From Camarhynchus parvulus (Eukaryota > Chordata > Aves > Passeriformes > Thraupidae), in contig NC_044577.1 of NCBI RefSeq assembly GCF_901933205.1, forward strand, positions 3,917,321 through 3,981,320: DNA of 64,000 bases, read 5' to 3'. A model generated the notes under the pieces. It was not told the DNA's origin. It ran no database searches and saw nothing but the letters and a program-made list of their open reading frames with translations. Shown here piece after piece: positions 23,778-36,700 of this stretch. The position numbers and the translations under genes were made by a program. Each line of letters starts with the position of its first letter. The stretch's first letter is position 1.

Positions 23778-26044
23778 CTAAAAACTACGTGTACAATGTT
23801 TACAATTACTTCCCAATACCTATCACCTATGTTAGACAGTGAGCTTCTACTCTAAACCAATCTAAAAGTGCCAACATCACAGCAGGAGATGGAGGCCAAG
23901 AAGAAGAGGGAGAAAGGCTGGACATGCCCAGACCCTCCATCTTGCCCCCTGAACTTTGATGCTAAAAAACCACAAAATCTACTTTTTCACCTTGTGATAA
24001 ATTCACTATCATTCTACTTAATTTGTCAGGGCTTGCAGATCTTCATCTAAGGTTGGTAAGTTGCTCCACGGGTCATAATCAAAACCACAGGCATTCTGGG
24101 CTCTGTGCCAAGGTCTCTGAGATCCCTGGCAGGGGTCCTGGCTGCTCAGGACAGCCAGAGGGATGTCCTGGGTCCTGACAATGCAGGAGCTGTAATGGCA
24201 CCCAGCAAACACCATTTGCCTCAAGAGGGCTGGTGGAAAGCAGCTGGTTTGTGTTGGCCTTTCTCCTCCACTCAGAGTCTGAGTGCTTCCCAAAAGGAAG
24301 CTGCTATAATCCTCCTGTGGGTTTTCCAGGAGCTGCCATGCTGAGCCTCAGCAGAAGCTGAAGGTGGCGGAAGGGAATTGTCATGGCTCTGGCAGTGGGA
24401 AGTGAGGGCTGTGCTGGACAGTGTCTCACCTGGGGATTGCCAGGGTAGCTGCCAGCTTCAGGGGATGCCCGCCAGTGACACAGCACAGGATCAAAGGTTT
24501 TCCAGCACTTTTCTTGTGCACTTGCCTGCATTATGAAACAGGCAGATTCTTGGCTCACTCACTGAAACCACCAGGGTTTTCTTTTTTCACGAAGAGAAGC
24601 AATGTTCTGCTTTTAATCAACATTTTCCTGGCATCTTGTTTCTTGTGTTGACCTCAGTGCAGCACTGCAAAATGGAAGCATCTCTCTCCCTGGCTCTCAT
24701 TTGCTACTTCCATATTACACGGGCCTGATCTCCTTCCCTTGTGTCCCAGTCCCTGAACCATGTTTGGCACCTTGCAGCAATTCCAGACCTCTGGTAAAAG
24801 GCTGTGCACTGCATTTCATGCATATGTGGAAGGCTGTGTCCTTCTGGAGTGAGTAATTAAACCCAGAGCTGCCAAAGGTGAACCACACACCGTGGAGTCA
24901 CCTCTCTGTTTACAGGGCTGCAGGAACTGTCCGTGGTGTCCCATCCTTTTTCCCCAGCCTGTGCCCATGGTGGGGTGAGCAGGAGCTTATCTACTGAGCA
25001 AAATGTACAAGTACAAAGGAGCAGGGCTGCAAGCTGCATCAGTAGCAACACACATGTACCTCTAAGACGAGGAGAGGGTGGGAATAGCAGCAGTGGGATT
25101 CTGACAAATCAGGAATTGAAGGTACATAACATAAACAGCTATTTGCCAGATGAAAACCCAGCAGGATGATGATAAAGTGCACAATGTTTATTGATATCTG
25201 AATGACTATTTGTATTCAAAAAAATGCATTTTAGAACTTAGCGTAAACTCAGTTATTTGATTCTAGCACAGCTTACTATTTATTAGGAAATATATGGGGG
25301 TTTTATAGCCATTGTTCACCTTAGGGAGAAAATTAAAAAAAAAAGAGAGATGCAAATTTTATTTTAATCGTACTGGCTTCCTAATCTAAGCACTCTTAGC
25401 AGCTTGGCTGCAGAGTGGAAAGAAATAGTGGATATTTCCATTTATCCTTTGTTATGGAACACTATCACCTCTCTCTATCTCCATCAGCAGAGCTAGGTAA
25501 TAATTTACTGCAGTGGACGCTGAGGGATATCAGCCCCAAGCACTCCAGTCCAGGTAGTTTGTCATCATGAGCTTTCAAGAAGTTAAATTAAGTTGATTAA
25601 GGGAGAAGATCTGTCACGTCAGCATTTTTGCCCACCTAGAAGGCAGCACTCCTTCCCTCCCTCCTTATTTCAGCCTGTCTTCCTTGTACTGAGTTTTCTT
25701 GTGTATGGAAGTAGCTTTGAAGAGCTGCTTTCTTAGCTGTGCCTCAGAAATAGCAAATGTTATATATATGGAAATGTAAATGATGCTGATTAGCCAAGTG
25801 TTGTAGTTTGAGGCAAAAAGTTCAATGAGAACATGAAGAGCAGGAAGGGTATTTGGCCACTGTGCATGATCAGCCCTTCAGCAGCTGACAGAGATATTCA
25901 TAGTAAAGCTTGGGCCTAGGAAAGTCACTCAGTAGCTGTAAAGGATAAACACACATGCCTGGTATAACACTGTCTTTCTGGAAATATTGACATCTTGACC
26001 CGTAGCAAAATTTCCTCATCCATCCTTGATCTGCTTCAGGAGCC

Positions 26045-26090
26045 TGTTTGGTGGTGACCCAGCACAATGTTTGGTGGTGACCCAGCACAA
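26045..26090. repeat. Perfect 23-base tandem duplication
   Basis: The unit opening TGTTTGGTGGTGACCCAGCA occurs twice without mismatch (26045-26067 and 26068-26090), followed by a partial third start GGTTTGGTG. Identity between units suggests a recent event. Confidence 0.95.
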
Positions 26091-29000
26091 GGTTTGGTGC
26101 TGTGGCTCCGAGCTCAGAGTCCTCAGTGGCTGCCTCAGCTGAAGTCCTCAGGCTGTAGCTCACTTGATGTGGTTCTTTGTCCTCCTGTCTGCACCAAGGC
26201 TGAGCCAGAGAAGATGGACATCACAGAGCAGGACTTGGCTACAGCAGTGATAAGTACAGCAAAGCCTCTGGTGACACCAAAGGGAGTTCCTGGTGTTATC
26301 CCAGCACTTCAGGAGCTCTCCAGATTAGTGCTGTGCTTGGTTTCTTCTCTGAAAGGAAAATATTTCCTTCTTCTTGGCCTGTTGGATAACTGCTAATATT
26401 GAAATAAACATTCAGTGTTGTTGGTACAGCTGAAATTAATCCCAGCACAACTTCCAGAAGGAAAATACCTGTTGTGAGCGGCCCTGGGAGAAGGCAAATA
26501 TTTTTGTCTGTCCTCCTGCTCGTTAGCCCTCCTGTCTGTGGGCACACACACATGCAATCCCATCAGCAGCTCTATCCAATCCCATTCCTTGGGTGTCCTG
26601 CAGTGCGGGAAGGGATGGCTTGCTGGCAAAGATACTTCCAGTTCCATGAGAGGATATAGCATGAAGATAATTAATTAAAACTATTGGGAGTTCCTGTGAA
26701 ACAGCCTGTGATTAAACATGAGGATTTCTCGTGGAACAATTAGATGAATTTGGCCTCAGGTCTCTCCCCTGACTTCATGGCCACTGGTGAACAATACTGA
26801 AATTGTTGGAGTTCTGTCTATTTTAATGGATTCACTTTTAGTTATGAATCTCATCAAGAACAGCCAAAGCAAGGGGCACTTTATTTTAATTTAATTTGTA
26901 GGTGTCCTGTGAATTAACTTTGACTACAAAAGAAAAGGAAAATACAGTTTGTCTTGTTATTGGAAACAGCAACATGTGAAGAGATATGAGGATGAGCCTC
27001 CAGTGCCTTCCAGATCCTTGTCTCACACCTGTATCTCCAGTCTCATACTTGCTGGGGGAGTGGCAGAGGCCATGATGGTAAAATTTCTCGAGCTAACATT
27101 ATCCCTTAGAAGCAAAGCTGGGTCGAGAGCCAGTTCTTTGTTCCCTGGGGTTTGCTGTGAGCCCAGCTGTTGGGATTTTTGGGGTTCTATGTAGCCATTG
27201 TCCAATTCTGACTGATACTCTGGCAAGGGGAAGCATTGGAGTGCCAGGGCTGTAGTGATCTCTTTAGACAGAAGAGTGCCTTCCAAGAGTTAGGTGCTGG
27301 TGAGACACACTAACCTTGGCCCAGTGCAAGCCCAATGTGATCTGCTGGCAAGGAAAACATGGATAGGCCAGTGAACCTTGCCTGGAAATGGCAGGCTTGC
27401 TGGGATGTGCAGACCTTAGCACTGGCTCCGTTTTTATGAGTAATTTGAAAGTAATGCTTTTATGGAGCATCAACTTTCAGCTCTTTTCACTAAGCTCTTA
27501 GCATTGGCTTGCAAAGATCATGGCTGTTTCTCTGTAACTACTGATAATTTGTGTTTTCCTCTTGACTTTTCAACTTCATTTCAGTTAAAGAATTCCATTA
27601 CACAGTGTAAGGGCAGTGTGTGACACAGACCTTTCCCTTCTCTGGAAAGCATACAGCCTAAATGCACAAGAGAGGGCAAGAAGGATGGCAGTTTTCTGAA
27701 GGCAAAGGAAAAAATACTAAATCCTCTCCTGGGGACCAGCGAAGCAGAGAGGTGAACTAATGGGCTGGTGGAAGGGGAATGGATTCTCTAAAGGAGGAGG
27801 AAAGAGAAGAGCTGAGCTTGGCTTGTTTTCTGTAGAGAACAAAAGCTTAAATGGTCTACTAATTGCTGCCAATACCTGGGAGTAGTTCGAGCTAAAGGAT
27901 AGTGGCAGCACACAGGCACATGCCAAGTAAAATAAGCCCCCTTGGCTTTTGAGAAGGCTGGGGCAGGTGACAGTTCCATTCTTTCTCAAGCTCTGGTTCA
28001 ACAGAAGCCAAAGCCCACAGCTCTTGCAGTGTCAGGTCTTTAACATTCACACCACCAAATGTAATTAAGCTCTGCGAGGGCTGCACCCTGGGTAGAATTT
28101 ATCTCTTGGTTTGTAATGCTTTAATTTAGTATCAAATATTCATGGACTGGCAGGGTCAAGTGAGGATAGAAAAGTACTGTAACAGGCATAGGCAAAGAAG
28201 GATGCGAAAGAATTCAGCTTAAAGGTTAGTCATCCATGGAAACCCATTAGGAAAAATACTGTAAATAACTTCCTGCATCTGTGAGTCTCAGAGCTAAACA
28301 TGAGGCACTCCTCCTCTGACCCATGGAACTGCCAGAGCATGGGGTGTGCCAGCTCACACACGGAATTTAAAGCAGAATTATACAGTTACACTCCAAACTC
28401 TTCCAAATCCTGAAGCACATTTGGGGCTCTCTGCACTGAACAAGTCTTCGCAATCTCATGGGTTTAAGGGACAGAAAAGGGACAGATCTCATGGGTTTCA
28501 GGTTTGAGACATCTTGTAAATATCTATGAAGGGTTTTAGTGAGACCAAATGATTTTTTTGGGAATACCCTGCCTGTTTAAGGACATGGTTCAAAGTTTGT
28601 AAAATTATGCTTATTGACTTCAAAGAATCAGGATCGACACTGTCCAATTTAATATTCACAAAACTAATTTATTCAACAAATGAAATTACTGAATTGAGAA
28701 AAACGAATGGATTTATTCATTCAGGAAGATGTTTATGGGGCCTGAAAGGTGTGTTTAGTGTATCTGTAGGGAGTTCTCAGGTTGGGCAGACTGGGCTGGG
28801 AGGAGGGCAAGCACCTTAATCCATGGGACCATGCAGGGAGGTAACTGAAGATCAGAGCAGCTGGGAATAAATAATGAGCTGGTCAAAGTCCAAGTGCCTT
28901 CTTTGGTCTGGCACCAGGTGAGAAAAGAGGGAGGAGAAAAATAATTGGGTGAGCAGGCCATGGAGCAATGTGGAGAGAGGAGCTGTACCACCTGGAAGTG

Positions 29001-32000
29001 TGTGGGACTTTAGGAAATGTGTGGACAGAGGGAGCTGATGCCGAGCACAGACTGTATGCTCCATCTCCAGCAGTAAAACACCCATGGCCTGCTATCTTCT
29101 GTTTTCCCAGTTGCCTCTCAAAAGCACTGGTAGCTACAAGTAGAAGAGAATTGGGTAAAAAGAAAAGCAATTTCGAGCCAGAAATGCCTGCAACTTAAAC
29201 CTGGTGCTGGAGCTGCCAATTGAGCTTTCAAGCCAGGCAGGGTGTGCTGGGAGAATGAGAGCTGAGAAAAACCTGTCACTTGAGCCAGGATATCCCCCTT
29301 ATCTCACAGCAGCATGCAGTGAGGAAACTACCTAAGGACTGCATTTTTAGACACCCAAGAAATCCAAAGACAAGAAATTCTGCGGGAATACAACACACAA
29401 ACACACTTTTAAAAAACATATGTGTATCTGTAAATATGTAAAAAGCCATATATAGCTAAACTCACACACCTATGTTGTGCAGAAGTTCTGATATTTCTGA
29501 AAACTCCACAGGTGCAAAACTTAATTCTGCAAAATCCTCAGGCACCTTTTAGAGTTAAATTAATACTGATGTAATTAAAATGGTAATACTATTTGTTAAA
29601 AAGAAGAGTATTTAAATAATTCATTTTCCTATTGGTTCTGTGGAGTGTGCTTAGGTTTAGCAATTATATGCTAACTAAAAACAGCCTCTCCTGTAATGAT
29701 TTCATGATAATCTGACCTTTGATGGTCCTGGCTCACAGCAGCTGGCACTTTCTGCAGAGTTTACAGACTGTAAAGTAATTAATATCAATGAAATACCACT
29801 GCTGGCCCTTTGATGTGTTTGGGTCCTTGAACACTCCCTTTTCTCTCTCTCTTGAGCATTTTTTCCCCTGATGTGCCTGACTCTTGGGAATCTGGCCACT
29901 GGACTGCTCCTGCTGAAGGGCACATCCCAGCTGAGGGGTGCAGTGGTGAGCACCCTCTCTTTTGGGGTTCAGAAGACATAATAGACAACATGCCAGGCTT
30001 AATTTGATTTAATATTAAGCACAATAATAGCTCTTGCAAAGTTGTCTTTCAGGGAAAGGTAATAAGGGTATTAATAAAAACAGGTGAGGAGAGATGCCCT
30101 GGTTTTAGCTTCCTGCATTATTTCATTACTGTCAGTCAGCACAGAACTCCCTTGAGATTATTCCTGTGTAGTTAATAACATTGTTTCTGTGATGACTTTA
30201 ATGACTGAGCCTTTCTTCCATCCTTAGCTGTGACAATAACCACTCTGCTTTTTTTCCTTCAGCAAGCTATTGTGTGGGGTTGAGCACATTAAGGAACATT
30301 TTTAACTATGAAGGTTTCCTCTAATTAAGTTATTGGCAAAAGATTGCTTGTCCAGTCATTTGCTGGTGATGAGTACTGAAAGAAATTATATCTTGTAGAG
30401 AGTATTACACTTTTCCTGCCATGCTTCCCCTAAAAAAAGAACAAAATGATATAAAAATAAGCAGTAAGATTGCAAACTCAGACACTCAGAAATTAGATTG
30501 TGCCAGCATGATGGGTGTCTGGATCTGTCCTTCCCCACTCCTGATCATGAGCTTTTCCTCTTTCTTTTCTTATCTTTTGCCCTGTACCCCATTTTTTCCT
30601 TTCATAAAATTACCTTTTCTCCAAAAGTCTTAATTTTTAACCTTTTTAGAATTTTTATGTCAAGACCAAATGTCTTTTTCTGCTCCTGTGTCCTGGAAAG
30701 AAATAATTTTCTGTACAACTTTTGCCACATCCCTCTCCATAAACTCACGTGTAATTCAAAAAAAGGTGTTTGCACACCTTGAGGGAGCCACTGTTTGTTC
30801 ATTGGTGCAATAACTGCATGTAGTAATAATGGTACATTAAGGATGTCTGGTCATTCTGGATATGATTTAAAAGTTTCTGTTTCCTATAAGATTGTGCATC
30901 CAGCTTGGTTCAGAAACCACAGAGAAAATGCAATGAGTGGGAGAAGTTTTAATGTGCCCCCTTGAAGAAAAGTAGTGGAATTAATGCAGAGGAAAATCTT
31001 ATTTTAGGGCCAGTGCAGTCACTGCAGATTAATGATGGTTCCCCTGGTTGGTGGCACCCTGCATAACCTCAAAAAGTGGAGTTTACATTTCTTTCTTAGA
31101 GTAAACCTCTGCATTTGAAAATCAGATCATTTAGTAATTGCTCACATCTTATAAATTATGGATCTATCCTTGAAGGAGATTTTAACAATCTATTAAAGCC
31201 TGAGTAACAGAGTTGTTCTCCAGCTTGCAGATAAACAAAACAAAAACACAGCTTTAAAAACAAGAAGCCTCTTCACTTTTTATCTAAATGGAAATAAAGC
31301 CAGCCAGCCAAATCAAAAGCCAGCTATTAATGAATCTCTTCAGGGTTTCTATTCTTGAAAAGATTAGAGTTAAAAAGGCTGAAATAGTTTCAATAGGTAG
31401 GTGTGATGTTGAGCTCAGACATTGTATTTATATATGCTCAGCTAGAAGTAAGAGTTGCCAAAATCCAATATCTGGATGAAGATTCTCCTCTTCAGTGAAA
31501 CCAGACAAACAGTTAAGAACTCCAATACTCACTAATTTCAGTGTGCAAAAATGCCCTAGAGCACCAATAAAATAGGTTCTTCACAGGAAATGCTTTTAAA
31601 ATACTCATTAAAAAGTGGATGTTGCACATATGAAACAAACAGAAAGTGGGTTTTTAGGAAACTTATTTTCTTGGAAAAGGGAAGCAAAGCTCTCCAAAAA
31701 TAAGCCAACTGCTTTTCCAGGATTGGACAGCCAGCTATTTGCTTCTTGCAAAAACGCAGACTGAGAATGTTGAGCTGAAATTTGGCAAGGTTAACACATT
31801 TTCACTATGTGTAGTCAGTTCCTGTGTCCAAAAATAGAAACAGCCTTTTGCTTGCATGAGTGGTGGGGCACCTTCACCTGCAGTTTAAATAAAAAAATAG
31901 AAAAGTTCTGTTGTTGAGCTCCACCTCTGTACCGGATCTCAGGGATGTTTAATTCATTCTGCATTATTCCAAAGAGTAGGAATTGCAACAGCCAAGAGCT

Positions 32001-33761
32001 CCTGTTGCTTCCACTGAAGAAATGTTAATAAATGCATTTAATTTACTTGCCTAACTATAGATTTTTCTGTAATTCATGCCAACTAGCCTGGCTGTCTACT
32101 AGGAAAAATGCAATCACAATATCTGATGTACAAACCAGTCACTCACCATATATCAAATGAACAAATAAAGGTCCCTTGTTCCATTACATGACCACAAAAC
32201 ATTCCTGGGATCTTCACAGGCACCTTGCTTACCATGGAGTGCAATTCTGGACACCCTGTTAGAGCTTGCACTGCATTTCTGATGGGTACTCTTTCATCTG
32301 ACTTCAGATCAGACACTTGACCTTCCAAAGCCATCGTGGGGAGGGCATCCTTCTTCACCTCTGCCTTTTGTTCCCTGTGTGTTTCGTTCCTCTCCAGCCA
32401 TGGGCTGCCTCAGGTTGTAAGCTGGAGAAACTGGGAGTGCTTCTGAGCTGTGAGAGACTGAGCATCCATCCTCCTCCTCCCCCCTTTCTTCCATTTTCTC
32501 CCCTTGGGAAGACTTGGGAATGGATGGATGGGCTCCCTGTGGTGCTTCAAGCAGTCTCATGAGCCAGAGCACCAAGGAAGCAGCCTGCTAAGACTTAGTT
32601 CAGCTTAGACATGAGCAAAACCGTGAGGAGACAGTGAGGAATTTAATGCTCTTTTCTTCTTTAGTATGGGATGCCTTGTTCTTCAAAATGAACACACCAC
32701 CTTGGTTCAGCCCACTGCCATCTCAGGATGCCTGAGGCAGTGCAGGCAGTGTAAATGTGACCATGAAGTTTTGACAGCAGAGCCCTCACATTGGCTTTTT
32801 CAGTGAAAGTGTCCCGAGACCCTTGGATGCACTTAGCTTCTCACAGGCTGTGCCTCTCAGAGGGAAATTGATAAAAAAGGATGTCTTTGCACATGGTTAT
32901 TACTTTCCTAAAATCCTTCCTGAGTGTTGATATTATTTAGTTTATGAAGCAGCAGTTTGTGCAATTTTACGTTGCCTGGAAAGAAACTGTGATTTACTCG
33001 ATTTGAAGCTCCCAAAAGCAGAGAAGGCAAAAGGCATCAATCTGTGCTGTTGGAAATCCTGTAACTGGGCAGCTCGAAGCTGATGTGCTTTGAGTGTCTG
33101 CAAAATGCAGCCTCTACTGAACGGCCTGAGTGGTAAAGCATTTTGTAACAGCATAATGCTCTCATTGTAGTCTTTTCAATCTCATTTAGGACTAAGCTTT
33201 CCCTTGGGAGATGATACAATAAACTCTCCTGGAAACCACGCTGCAAATATGTTGAAGCCAATCAGGGAATCCAGTGTAATGTCAAAAGTCTTGCTGGCTG
33301 GCTAAATGTGTATCTTGCACAGTGTTCCTCAGGACAGACAGATGTTAGCTGTGAGGATGGGCTTGTTACAGAGTGCAGGCTTTGTCTAGGTCGTAATGTG
33401 GCTCAATATAAACAGCTTAGGATTTATTGTGTGCTCTCAGCCAGCCTGGGCACCTCAAAGTTCTCAGCAGATACTTTTAGGACACTTCTAAGAAGATAGA
33501 CAAACAGAGGAATTGTTTTAGACTGGAAATATTGGGAAGACTCTCAGATACTGATGTAACCCTGCTCAGTTTCTCTGTTCAGAGGATATTTTCAGCTGAA
33601 AAGTGGGCAGAGGCACATGGGGCAAGCTGACACCTGAAGAAATATTAGCCAGGCAGAATATTTGGGTACATCAATAGAAACTGTATTTCAAAATTTGAAA
33701 GCAAAAGGGTTGGGGTTTTTGGTCCTGTTATTTGCCTATATCTACTTAATATTCCCATTCC

Positions 33762-33785
33762 TATTATTATTATTATTATTATTAT
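33762..33785. repeat. (ATT)n microsatellite
   Basis: About eight uninterrupted ATT units; likely polymorphic. Confidence 0.95.
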
Positions 33786-36700
33786 GTTTTTCAAGTCCCA
33801 AATTGTTTTCTCATCAGTACTTTAAAAATTAGTCAAGATACATATTTCAAAAGCTCTCCATGTTTTCACCCCTCACCTTTCATTCCAAATGCCAGCTTTG
33901 GACACTGTCCTGCAGTTTAAAGGTTTCTAGACTGGTATTTGTTTTTCTTCCAAGACCTGCCTAGACCCTGGTGTAATGTATATTAGCTCAGACACAGCCA
34001 AACTTCCCTCAGATCAGCAACAATGGGTTTCCTACATCAAGCTCAGTAAATAAATAACTGCATAGCTAATCCTCCTATTTTAATGTATGAAAAAGTCCCA
34101 CTCTTGGAATAATGCAATATAAAGACCAGCCATTCAGAAAACAGAGCTTTAGTTCAACAACTCCCCAGGTGGGTTCTGTAAATTATGTAGCAAAATCTGC
34201 ACAAATTTCCAGTTGCCTTAAGAAAAGATGCATCTGACTAACTGCTGCTTTAGGGGAATTGAGTGCTGTGTTCAGTTCACTGATCTGCTGCTCAGGGTGT
34301 TTTGTAAGCATATTACCAAAGAAGACCAGATGTCTGTGAGGGAAAGAGTATGAGTTAAAGTTCCTACCAACTGTCATAAATAACTGAATCACAGTTCAGT
34401 CCTGCAGCATGCAGCGGTACAAGTACAGCTCTTAACAACATTAAATGCAAGCCCTTCCTTTGCTGTTAATGCAGATTGAAAGACTAGCAGAAGATCCTCT
34501 TTCTTTGTTAACCAATTCGGATAAAAACTGCATTTTTAGTGCTGTGCACAGTAATCTTTCTGCAGCTGCCAAGGCAGCTCTAGTTAGCATTACTGCTTGC
34601 TCCTGACCAGGCACTAGAAAAGGTTTTCTACAAGCTGTGTTCTGGTATTGATCAGTGTGCTCAAACTTCAGGGATTTTTACTGCAGCTTGTATAGAGTAC
34701 CTGGAAAACCACAGGTGCTCAGGAGGGCTTAACATCACAATTCCTTTCACAGGTGTTGACATAATTAAAGGATGCAAGACATTAGCTTGTAGTGGGACAA
34801 AATTCTTTACATGAATGCCATGTTAGCTCTGACATAGTCTCTAAATGGGGTGTCCTCTCAGACAGGAGAAATGTCAGTGTGCGTGCCACATATTTCTCAT
34901 TTGAGAGAAGCTGACAAAGGCTGGATCCTGTAAATACCTGAGCTGCTTTGAAAATCTTAGCTTCTCGTGTCATTAGAAATTCATAACTCTCAATGAGCAA
35001 TGCATGGAACAGCTAATTGAGCTCCATAAATTGCTATCTCCACATTTTGGTTGCTATTATTTCTCCCAGAGTTAGAATTGCAAGTGATGTAGCTGCTTAG
35101 AGACTACTTTAGGGTTATTCAGTAAACATTTATTTTTTAATTGTGACAGTGACTGGTGTGTTGCATTGCATGGGTACAAATGTAGGAAAAAATTAAAATT
35201 AATTGATGGTTACCAGCATGCTCACAAACATGCCCAACTGAATTTTTGAACTTAAAGTTAGGCAGATGTTGACTTTGCTGTATTGTGGGATTTTTTTCCT
35301 GTAATACAATTTGTTTTCTCAAAATTTAGCCAGCTGGGTGTTGGGAAGTTCTCACCAGATACAAAAGCATAAAAAAGTGAAATGGGAGATACTCTGTTCA
35401 AGTCCACTTGAGATGTGAAAAGTTCTTCTTTTATTTTAATGTTTGTGAATTAAACACATTTGTTCTTCAGGTGATCCTCCCCTCCTGCACTTGTGTTTAC
35501 TGGTGCTTTCAAGTGAGATTGAAGTAGATCAAAATGTTCTTAGCTTTTATGGAAAAGGGGAAAAACACCCTAAAAGAGAATTAATTGTCAGTGTTCCCAC
35601 AGGTGTGAGCTGACCCCTGTGGCAGGATTTTGTTGTTCTGATCAGCTGAGATAACAGGGACATTACCAGATCAAGTTCAGCAACTGGATAAATGTGTCTG
35701 CAGCTGAAATAAACCCCACAATAGAGTTCTCCTCGGTGCCTCTGCCAGAGCCCAGCCTTCCTGATGGATGTTAAGAAGCCTTGGTAGTGTTTATAAGAAA
35801 CATCAGCTTCCCTAATCGTTCATTGATCTGTTCTGGGCAGAATGATGAAGCTTTCGCTGTTATTTTACTCTGCTTCACTCAGATTTGCTTGATTTGAACC
35901 AAAGGACGATTTAAGATGGCAGGGCACAATTTTACTCTCATTTACTCCCAGCTGACAGGATAATTCTGGTTTTGCTGTTGGGAGCTTCAAGTGCTTCATC
36001 TGTGCTCAGCTGGTATTAGTTGTAATTAAGGGAATGGGCTGTCTAGAGCTCAGTTTTACAGTTCATCACCTGAAAAAGAATCTCCAAAAAGAACCCTTTT
36101 GCTTTTGGTGTCATTTTGAGTTTCTTCCTCACCCTCTGCAGGGCTGCCCATCTTGAGGTGGACCCCTGGGGAGGGCAGAACCTTCACTGGCTCTGTTCTC
36201 ATCTCAGGGTACCTATTTTTAGGTTTAAAAACCAAAAAATTGGCTATGTTTTATGTAGAGTCTGTTAGGAGACTGGTTTATAGACTGACATGGCTGCTTC
36301 TGGGGTGCAGGCCACTGCTGCACACAGGAACAGCAAACTGTGGAGTACAGGTGCTCATCTCCTGTCTGAAAATGGAGATGAAGGGCTTTTTTCCTGGTAA
36401 TATATCAGAACCCTGTGCTTTGGTGTGTTTTTTAAGCAGCTCATGAGGCATTAGATATGTGAAGTGTGGGCACAGAGATTGTGGTGATTGCAGTGGGGCT
36501 GGGCCCAGCCTCATCCCCAGTGGGCACAGCTGTGCAGGACAGGTGAATGCTATTGAAGGGAACGAGCCATGGAGTGCCCAGGGGCACTGAGCAACCACCA
36601 AAGGGAACAGAGGGCACACAGGTGCAGTGCATCAACAGGAGGGGATAAAAGGCTGGGCTGAAGAACAAGAAGGGCAGATACTTGCAGCCTGCTGAAGAGG

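Larger units (their letters stand above)
23557..24180 (-). mobile_element. Solo LTR (family C, 624 bases), antisense to ERBB4
   Basis: The + strand begins TGTTGGGATC and ends CCTGACA (TGT...ACA). A perfect 6-base direct repeat ATGCAG flanks it at 23551-23556 and 24181-24186. A 6-base target duplication is typical of class II (ERVK, betaretrovirus-like) insertions. Read on the - strand, a TATAAAG box (23771-23777) comes before AATAAA (23670-23675) by about 100 bases, a normal promoter to polyadenylation order. I associate the AAGATGCAATAAACAACCTT segment with a songbird LTR family. No gag, pol or env remains. The - strand open frame at 24018-24293 overlaps its U3 end and is not taken as coding. 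Confidence 0.9.
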
